Assembly (NCBI GenBank): GCA_045616505.1
Contig: JAZLGV010000032.1
Coordinates: 1-9,701 of the forward strand
DNA from: JAKSUT01 sp045616505
Lineage (GTDB): Bacteria > Cyanobacteriota > Vampirovibrionia > Gastranaerophilales > Gastranaerophilaceae
Length of the DNA stretch: 9,701 nucleotides
Direction of reading: 5' to 3'
In this document: positions 4,968 through 9,701 of the stretch, piece after piece
How the letters are laid out: the number at the start of each line of letters is the position of its first letter
How positions within the stretch are numbered: the stretch's first letter is position 1
Position numbers and translations under genes: made by a program
The notes under the pieces: model-generated
Databases searched by the model: none
Told to the model about the DNA's origin: nothing
The model's input: only the letters and a program-made list of their open reading frames with translations

Positions 4968-5366
4968 TTAAAATTCGTTAATCACACCGGCATCATCTCC
5001 GCCGATGGATGTAACACTTGAATTAGATTTGCCGTCAGCCCCACACGACCATACAGCAAAAGAATTGGAATTGGATGAATATTTGTATTCATTATTCCAC
5101 GGGTCAGTTAAAGCAGATTCATCAATCCACGGCCCGAAACCATCTTCTTTACTTTTTAAAGAAGATAAACTTGTAGGTAATTTGCCTAATTGAAATTTAT
5201 ATGTGGTAATAGCCATTGCGATAGTGCTTGCTCCCGATTGAGCTGAAGAAAATCTACCCCCATCTAAAAGCGGTTGTCCTTTAATTGCCCAGGCAAGCCC
5301 AAAAAGCATTACTAAAGAAACAGCCATTAAGATTTCAATTAGTGTAAAACCTTTAAATTTTCTCAT
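4968..5366 (-). CDS. GspG-like major pseudopilin
   Basis: 132 aa, with a short leader MRKFKG cleaved before FTLIEIL (Glu at +5) and a hydrophobic helix at residues 7-28. The C-terminal half carries the GspG signature: TDPWNNEYKY at 87-96 and FAVWSCGADGK at 103-113, then an Asp/Gly-rich loop (GGDDAG) resembling the calcium-binding end of GspG. GspG forms the body of the type II secretion pseudopilus. The gene begins 9 bases after the GspF-like gene; AAGGAAG lies about 13 bases before the ATG, so coupling is likely. The short leader and intact motifs make it the best candidate for the major subunit. Confidence 0.92.
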   Translation of the reverse strand: MRKFKGFTLIEILMAVSLVMLFGLAWAIKGQPLLDGGRFSSAQSGASTIAMAITTYKFQLGKLPTSLSSLKSKEDGFGPWIDESALTDPWNNEYKYSSNSNSFAVWSCGADGKSNSSVTSIGGDDAGVINEF

Positions 5367-5375
5367 GTCATTTAA

Positions 5376-6443
5376 TCATCTTCCTTTCATTGTTATAATT
5401 CCGGTTAAATAATCCAACATTGGAGTCATAGATAAGAAAAACATTGCAGCAATGGATGAACCTATGACAATTAAAACAAAAAATGAGATTTTAGTTGTGG
5501 TTGGATCAATTAAATCCTTTAATATTCGCTCGTAATAATCTAACAATTTACCTAAAGAATTAACCTCTTGCCCGGATTGTCCGCTTCTTGATAATAAAGC
5601 AACAAGTTGATTATCAAAGATATTTTGTTTGTTATTACGTAACAAACTATCTTCTAATGTGCGACCGCTTAATAAGTCATCTCTAACTTTTAAAATATAT
5701 TTACCCATAACCTTATTTTCCACAGATACCGCTGCTTGATTTAATGCATCAGATAATAGAAGTTTACTTGATAACATTATGTGTAAAATTGAACAAAATT
5801 GATGTTGTAAAAAATAAAAATGAAGTGTTTTAAAAATTGGCATTTGTAATTTAAGCCGGTCAATTAAATAAGTATTTGTTTGACAAAATAGTTTTAAAAT
5901 TTGCCAAATCATAAACATCATAAAAATAGTTATTGGCCAATAATCAATTAACAGATTAACACCATTTGATAAACTCATAATAAGAGGGGAGAACTTAACA
6001 TTACTGGATTGATATAATTTGATATATTCCGGAACGGCAAATTTGATATATCCAATAACTAAAAGAGAAAGTAATGTAAAAGCGATTTTTGGGATCAATA
6101 AAGAATTTTTTATTTTTGAATATAGATTAATTTGTAACCAAAATAATTCTGCAATTTTTGAAAAAGTTACTGCCAACACTCCGGCTTTTTCCCCTGCAAT
6201 AATAATCGGGCTTATAATTTTTGGGAAAATTTTTTGTTTGGCAAAAGCGTTTCCGACAGAAACGCCACGTTGCATTTCTTTTACGACATTTGATAATGCT
6301 TTCCTTAAAACTTTATTTTTGACATTTTTTGAAGCATCAGCAATAGAATCTTGTGGATTAAAACCGCACGCTATCATATTACTAATCTGCACAAATACAA
6401 AATATAAATCATCTAATTTAGGTTTATTATTAAAAATACTCAT
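5376..6443 (-). CDS. GspF/PilC-family inner-membrane platform protein
   Basis: 355 aa with two homologous T2SSF domains (about residues 10-135 and 205-335) and three membrane segments at about 116-138, 166-187 and 318-340, the usual topology. Domain marks include GEKAGVLAVTFSKIAE (84-99) and the equivalent second-repeat RSGQSGQEVNSLGKLL (286-301). In the family this protein anchors the assembly ATPase and helps extract or insert pilin subunits. Its ATG overlaps the TGA of the ATPase gene (ATGA), so translation is coupled. At 355 aa it is slightly shorter than GspF/PilC proteins of about 400 aa, mainly at the N-terminus. Confidence 0.93.
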   Translation of the reverse strand: MSIFNNKPKLDDLYFVFVQISNMIACGFNPQDSIADASKNVKNKVLRKALSNVVKEMQRGVSVGNAFAKQKIFPKIISPIIIAGEKAGVLAVTFSKIAELFWLQINLYSKIKNSLLIPKIAFTLLSLLVIGYIKFAVPEYIKLYQSSNVKFSPLIMSLSNGVNLLIDYWPITIFMMFMIWQILKLFCQTNTYLIDRLKLQMPIFKTLHFYFLQHQFCSILHIMLSSKLLLSDALNQAAVSVENKVMGKYILKVRDDLLSGRTLEDSLLRNNKQNIFDNQLVALLSRSGQSGQEVNSLGKLLDYYERILKDLIDPTTTKISFFVLIVIGSSIAAMFFLSMTPMLDYLTGIITMKGR

Positions 6444-7387
6444 TTTTCAACCTCTGTATATTGATTTAAATCTTCATCAACAGTAATTACATTAAGTAAT
6501 TCTTCTAGTGAAACATTTCCTTTAACAACTTGCTCAAACCCTTTATCCCATAAACTAACAAAATTTGTATTTTTTCTTAAAAATTTTTCTGTATCAATAA
6601 GCCCGTGTTCTTGCCGGAAAAAATCTTTTAAATAATTGTTAAATTCAATTATCTCAATAATAGGAATACGTCCTGATATACCAGTATGGCCGCATTTATC
6701 ACATCCTACTGAAATAAAAGATTTACCTTCATTTAATTTGTCTAAATCTTGTTTTCGTAACTCTGAATTTTTAGGGCTTATAACCTCTTGCTTGCAATGC
6801 GGACAAAGCACGGGAATTAATCTTTGACTTGCTATGCCAATGACTTGTTCAGCAAAGCCCTTTTGATTCGCTCCCATATCACTTAACCGTTGAAAGACAC
6901 CAATACTATTTAATACGTGTAACGTGGAAAATATTAAATGCCCTGTTTGCGATGCAATATTAGCAATTTGAGCAGTTTCGGCATCTCTTATTTCTCCAAC
7001 CATAATTACATCAGGGTCTTGCCGCAAACAGGCCCTTAACGCATCTCCAAAAGTATATTTATTTTCTTTCGCATCCCGTGTTTCTGACTGTGCCACACCG
7101 CCCAAATATTTTTCAATCGGGTTTTCAACTGTTATAATTTTACAATTATGATTAATTTGAATTTCTTTAAGCAAAGAATAAAGCGTTGTTGATTTGCCTT
7201 CTGATGTTGGGCCGCAAATAAGAAAAATCCCACTTGGTTTTGATGCAATCCTACGCAATAAGACAGTTTCCTTATCTGAAAATCCTAAATCTTCAAGAGA
7301 ACGTATGCCGGCATTTGTGCCGATTATTCGGGCGCAAATGATATTCCGATTGGTATTCTTTCCGTAAGGCATAGTGTTAATACGCAT
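6440..7387 (-). CDS. GspE/PilB-family assembly ATPase, C-terminal catalytic part (downstream of a frameshift)
   Basis: The 315-aa open frame carries the whole motor domain: Walker A GPTSEGKST (59-67; the usual GPTGSGKST with Gly-Ser replaced by Ser-Glu), Asp box ENPIEKYLGG (89-97 region), Walker B DVIMVGEIRDAETA (126-139), His box TGHLIFSTLH (148-157) and a zinc site CPHC (195-198) ... CDKC (229-232) as in GspE/PilB. The first ATG (7387) is probably not a natural start: the frame reads back in homology (FGNDIE before MRINTMP) to about 7406, where it should join the 7324-7980 frame. If the frameshift is real, the motor lacks its N-domain or depends on frameshifting. The ATPase powers pilus or pseudopilus assembly on the cytoplasmic side. 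Confidence 0.9.
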   Translation of the reverse strand: MRINTMPYGKNTNRNIICARIIGTNAGIRSLEDLGFSDKETVLLRRIASKPSGIFLICGPTSEGKSTTLYSLLKEIQINHNCKIITVENPIEKYLGGVAQSETRDAKENKYTFGDALRACLRQDPDVIMVGEIRDAETAQIANIASQTGHLIFSTLHVLNSIGVFQRLSDMGANQKGFAEQVIGIASQRLIPVLCPHCKQEVISPKNSELRKQDLDKLNEGKSFISVGCDKCGHTGISGRIPIIEIIEFNNYLKDFFRQEHGLIDTEKFLRKNTNFVSLWDKGFEQVVKGNVSLEELLNVITVDEDLNQYTEVEK

Positions 7388-7980
7388 TTCAATATCATTG
7401 CCAAAATAAGTTGGCCGTCTTCCGGCTGCAAATTATTTAATGTCATTTTTGCTTTATTTTTAAATAAATTAGATATTGCTATTTCATCGGTTATGCCTAC
7501 TGGAAAAACTTGAGGTGTAAAAACGCCGTTTATTCTAAATGCAATTACGGTACTGTCTTTACTTGGAATTATATGAACATCGCTTGCTTTTTTATCAATA
7601 GCACTTTTTAAAATATCATTAAATATTTGTTCCTGTTGGGATGAAGCAACAATTTCATTTTCTGCAACATCTATGTTATTGGTTTTCATAATGAAAGCAG
7701 AATGAAGATGTGTTAAAAAACCTTCTTGGAAATTTTTATCTTCAACCTGATATACTTTTATACCATTGATTTCAGGATGTTGTTTCCGTAATGTTTCAGT
7801 TATAATGCTTAAATTTTGAATAGTTTGCTCATAAAGTGATGTGGCAATACATAAAACTCCGGTAGAAGAAAAATCAAATGGTAATATACCGTGTGTTTCC
7901 ATAAATTCTTTTGGAATTAAATTGAGAACATCTGGAGAAATAGCGATTTGAGTAAGAGGACGGTTAAGGACGTTTTCCAT
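7324..7980 (-). CDS. GspE/PilB-family assembly ATPase, N-terminal part (frameshifted)
   Basis: The 218-aa frame starts at ATG 7980 with AAAGGAG, overlapping the secretin gene end by 17 bases. Residues 1-95 match the MshEN/T2SSE N-domain (ISPDVLNLIPKEF, then HGILPF and GVLCIATS). From about 115 the N2 domain begins with DILKSAIDKKASDVHI and FRINGVF, then LNNLQPEDGQLI at 181-192. After residue 192 the frame is wrong (LAMILKCVLTLCL ...). Restoring one T to the T4 run at plus-strand 7403-7406 reads DGQLIFGNDIEMRINTMP and fuses it to the next frame as a single ATPase of about 513 aa, the normal family length. It may be one gene carrying a slippage or a sequencing error. Confidence 0.85.
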   Translation of the reverse strand: MENVLNRPLTQIAISPDVLNLIPKEFMETHGILPFDFSSTGVLCIATSLYEQTIQNLSIITETLRKQHPEINGIKVYQVEDKNFQEGFLTHLHSAFIMKTNNIDVAENEIVASSQQEQIFNDILKSAIDKKASDVHIIPSKDSTVIAFRINGVFTPQVFPVGITDEIAISNLFKNKAKMTLNNLQPEDGQLILAMILKCVLTLCLTERIPIGISFAPE

Positions 7981-9382
7981 TTTTATTTCTCCTTTCCAAC
8001 TCGCCCAAAGCCCTTTTCATCACTTTATTATTTGCTTCTAATTCATCTTGATATTTTTTTGTAGCAGCATCTTTACGGGCCACTTGTTTTTTTAACCTGG
8101 CAATTTCTTTTTTTAAACGTGCCGCTTCTTCTAAATCGGTTATTTTGTCTTTATTCTGTTTGTTATATTCGGAATCTTCGCCTCTTAAATTATTTATTTC
8201 CTTTCTTAAATTCGGGGTAGTACGTTGTGTTTCTACTCTTGGTCTTCCTTCTTCGTCATAGATAATTGTTGGAGTAATAGCAATAATAATTTCAGTTGCC
8301 TTTTTTTCTAAACTCCGGCTTTTAAAAATTTCTCCTAAAATTGGAATTTTTGAAAGCAAAGGCACGGATTTTAAAGATTTTATTTCTTCATCTTTTAATA
8401 AACCGCCCAATAAGATTGTTTGCCCTGATTTGACTCTAATAGTCGTTTCAGCACTTCTTTCAGATATTTGGGGGGCTTTATTATTACCGCTTTCAACCCA
8501 ATTAGATATTGTGGAAATATTGGGCTTTATTTTCATTGAAACAATTCCTTTATCTAAATCGTTAATATACGGCTCAACCTCTAATTTAACGCCTACATCC
8601 TTATATTCAACGGTTACGTTAGCATCGGCATTGTCTGTGCCGGTACTTGAAGAAGTGAAAACAGGCACTTTATCGCCCATTAAAATAGTTGCCGCTTTGC
8701 CGTCAAATGTTGTAATGCTTGGACGTGCCAAAACCTTACCTTTTCCAAAAGTTTCTTCATGTTTGCCGCTAATACTGAACTTAAAACCATCGTGAACAGT
8801 ACCGGTAGTATGACTCCATGAATTTGTTGTCCACGAAATCCCAACATCACGTGATTTTGAACGGTTAATTTCAATAACTTCTGCTTTAATAGTTACTTGC
8901 TGTTGTGCAGTATCTATTTTGCGTATTTGCTGTTTTACTCTGTCCAAAATATTTGAACCACCTAAAACAGTAATGGAATGATTGTCTTTATTTACAACAA
9001 CATCATCGTCATCTTCCAATAACGGTGCCATCTGTTTTGCCACAGTTTCAGGGTCAGCATGATGTAATTTAAATGTTTCTATGGCGTTCATTGACTTTTG
9101 AGGCCCTATAAGGACAGTTTCGCCTTTAATTTCATAGTTAAAGCCATTAGTAATTGACATATAATCTAATGCTTCTTCAAATGTTGCCTTTTCTAAATGT
9201 AGGGTAATAGTTCCGCTTAATTCCCCGTTGATAATAATATCTTTATTTGCTTTCATACCTAATGCCCTTAACGCATCCACAATGGGAGTGCCAGGAGCAA
9301 AATCAACCTGAAAATTTGCCAAAGCGGAAAAGGGGAGAGAAGTAATTAGCATTGATAAAAATAAAGCAATTAGTTTTTTCAT
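7964..9382 (-). CDS. GspD/PilQ-type outer-membrane secretin
   Basis: 472 aa. I chose ATG 9380-9382 (preceded by AGAAAGGAAA) over an in-frame ATG at 9403, because the signal peptide starts here: MKKLIALFLSMLITS ... ALA, cleaved near residue 22. Residues 25-95 form an STN/N0 domain, about 100-160 a secretin N-domain (FKLHHADPETVAKQM ... ITVLGG), and about 165-375 the secretin channel domain with SGQTILLGGLL (319-329) and the hallmark VPLLSKIPILGEIF (340-353). After ITPTIIYDEEG a Lys/Glu-rich coiled-coil tail (about 410-465) replaces the usual S-domain; its role is unknown. The protein forms the outer-membrane pore through which the pilus emerges. First gene of the operon in view. Confidence 0.94.
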   Translation of the reverse strand: MKKLIALFLSMLITSLPFSALANFQVDFAPGTPIVDALRALGMKANKDIIINGELSGTITLHLEKATFEEALDYMSITNGFNYEIKGETVLIGPQKSMNAIETFKLHHADPETVAKQMAPLLEDDDDVVVNKDNHSITVLGGSNILDRVKQQIRKIDTAQQQVTIKAEVIEINRSKSRDVGISWTTNSWSHTTGTVHDGFKFSISGKHEETFGKGKVLARPSITTFDGKAATILMGDKVPVFTSSSTGTDNADANVTVEYKDVGVKLEVEPYINDLDKGIVSMKIKPNISTISNWVESGNNKAPQISERSAETTIRVKSGQTILLGGLLKDEEIKSLKSVPLLSKIPILGEIFKSRSLEKKATEIIIAITPTIIYDEEGRPRVETQRTTPNLRKEINNLRGEDSEYNKQNKDKITDLEEAARLKKEIARLKKQVARKDAATKKYQDELEANNKVMKRALGELERRNKNGKRP

Positions 9383-9384
9383 TT

Positions 9385-9609
9385 TTATTTCCTTTCTATC
9401 CAAAGTTTTGTTTCAGGATTATTTGTTAATTCCTGAAAATAATCTTTTACTTTAAGAGAATTATTAACAATTTTTTCTAAAAGAACATTAAACAAGATAT
9501 TAAAATCAGATTTACTTAACATACAATGAATTTCTTGTTTGTTCTTATCTAATAATGAAGTGCTTGAATTGTCAAAACAAGTGCAACACCTTGGAATAAT
9601 AAACCTCAT
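9385..9609 (-). CDS. short ORF of unclear status upstream of the secretin; possible gene remnant
   Basis: A 74-codon frame from ATG 9607-9609 (AGGA upstream). Its first ~12 codons overlap the IS30-type transposase end in another frame, so that part is probably not native protein. An internal ATG at 9520-9522 (MLSKSDFNILFNVLLEK ...) would give 45 residues but has no ribosome binding site. The tail (VKDYFQELTNNPETKLWIERK) reads like ordinary protein and its TAA lies two bases before the secretin ATG, suggesting an original operon gene cut by the insertion element. I recognise no family. Confidence 0.4.
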   Translation of the reverse strand: MRFIIPRCCTCFDNSSTSLLDKNKQEIHCMLSKSDFNILFNVLLEKIVNNSLKVKDYFQELTNNPETKLWIERK

Positions 9610-9701
9610 ACGGAGTCCTGTAATTCAAACATTTACGCGGACGGAGATTCAGTTCATTAAACTTTGACTGGATATATTCTTCTGATAAATATGTAATGTC
9701 T
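9572..9701 (-). mobile_element. IS30-family transposase, C-terminal end (runs off the window)
   Basis: The minus strand is open from the right edge to TGA 9572-9574 and encodes 42 residues, including FNELNLRPRKCLNYRTPYEV, the conserved C-terminal segment of IS30-family transposases (N-x-R-P-R-K-x-L-x-x-x-T-P-x-E), just after the catalytic Glu region. The terminal inverted repeat should lie within a few tens of bases past the stop (about 9540-9570), but the other end is outside the window, so the boundary and target duplication cannot be fixed. The element lies directly upstream of the pilus operon, in the same orientation. Confidence 0.85.

Noticed and set aside
6019..6486. 155-aa plus-strand ORF opposite the GspF-like gene
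   Set aside because: A shadow of the well-supported minus-strand gene. The same applies to the plus-strand ORFs at 5005-5193, 6636-6827 and 8430-8795, and to the minus-strand ORFs at 4169-4357 and 8680-8874.

Overview
The window is AT-rich bacterial DNA. It encodes an outer-membrane secretin and has Shine-Dalgarno sites of the AAGGAG type, so the host is a diderm bacterium. Nothing in the sequence fixes the phylum. The window does not look like core housekeeping DNA: it holds a tyrosine recombinase, an IS30-type transposase end, a VapD-family gene and a variable surface-adhesin locus.

Layout. (1) Positions 1-1070, plus strand: a GC-rich hairpin (62-80), two small unrecognised genes (102-290 and 330-617) and a VapD-family gene (610-1032) that ends at a clear intrinsic terminator (1049-1070). 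(2) Positions 1203-2228, minus strand: a complete tyrosine recombinase. Its promoter region (2247-2364) carries four copies of RGTACTAA and a long hairpin. (3) Positions 2446-4015: an array of seven alternative C-terminal coding cassettes, each starting at an exact copy of the 10-bp core AACAGGGCGG. Five cassettes lie on the plus strand and two on the minus strand, separated by a perfect bidirectional terminator hairpin (3560-3604). (4) Positions 3798-9382, minus strand: a tightly packed operon in the order secretin, GspE/PilB-type ATPase (split by a frameshift), GspF/PilC-type membrane protein, GspG-like pseudopilin, second pseudopilin, PilV-like minor pilin. (5) Positions 9385-9701, minus strand: a short ORF of unclear status and the C-terminus of an IS30-family transposase that runs off the right edge.

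How it fits together. The last gene of the pilus/type II secretion-like operon codes for a pilin whose fixed N-terminal part ends in a phage-tail-fibre-like sequence (WYRVWKSGFIEQGG). The bases coding for the EQGG are the recombination core. Behind it sits one expressed C-terminal cassette and six silent ones. All begin QGG and all end in W-x-x-x-G-(Y/W/F). Site-specific inversion between the minus-strand core at the pilin and any plus-strand core would put a different tip domain on the same pilin. The adjacent recombinase is the obvious candidate enzyme. This is the architecture of a shufflon (as in pilV/rci of IncI plasmids such as R64), here joined to a compact pilus assembly operon.

Two single-base homopolymer frameshifts (G8 in one silent cassette, T4 in the ATPase gene) could be phase variation, decay or sequencing error. 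They should be checked before either gene is called broken.
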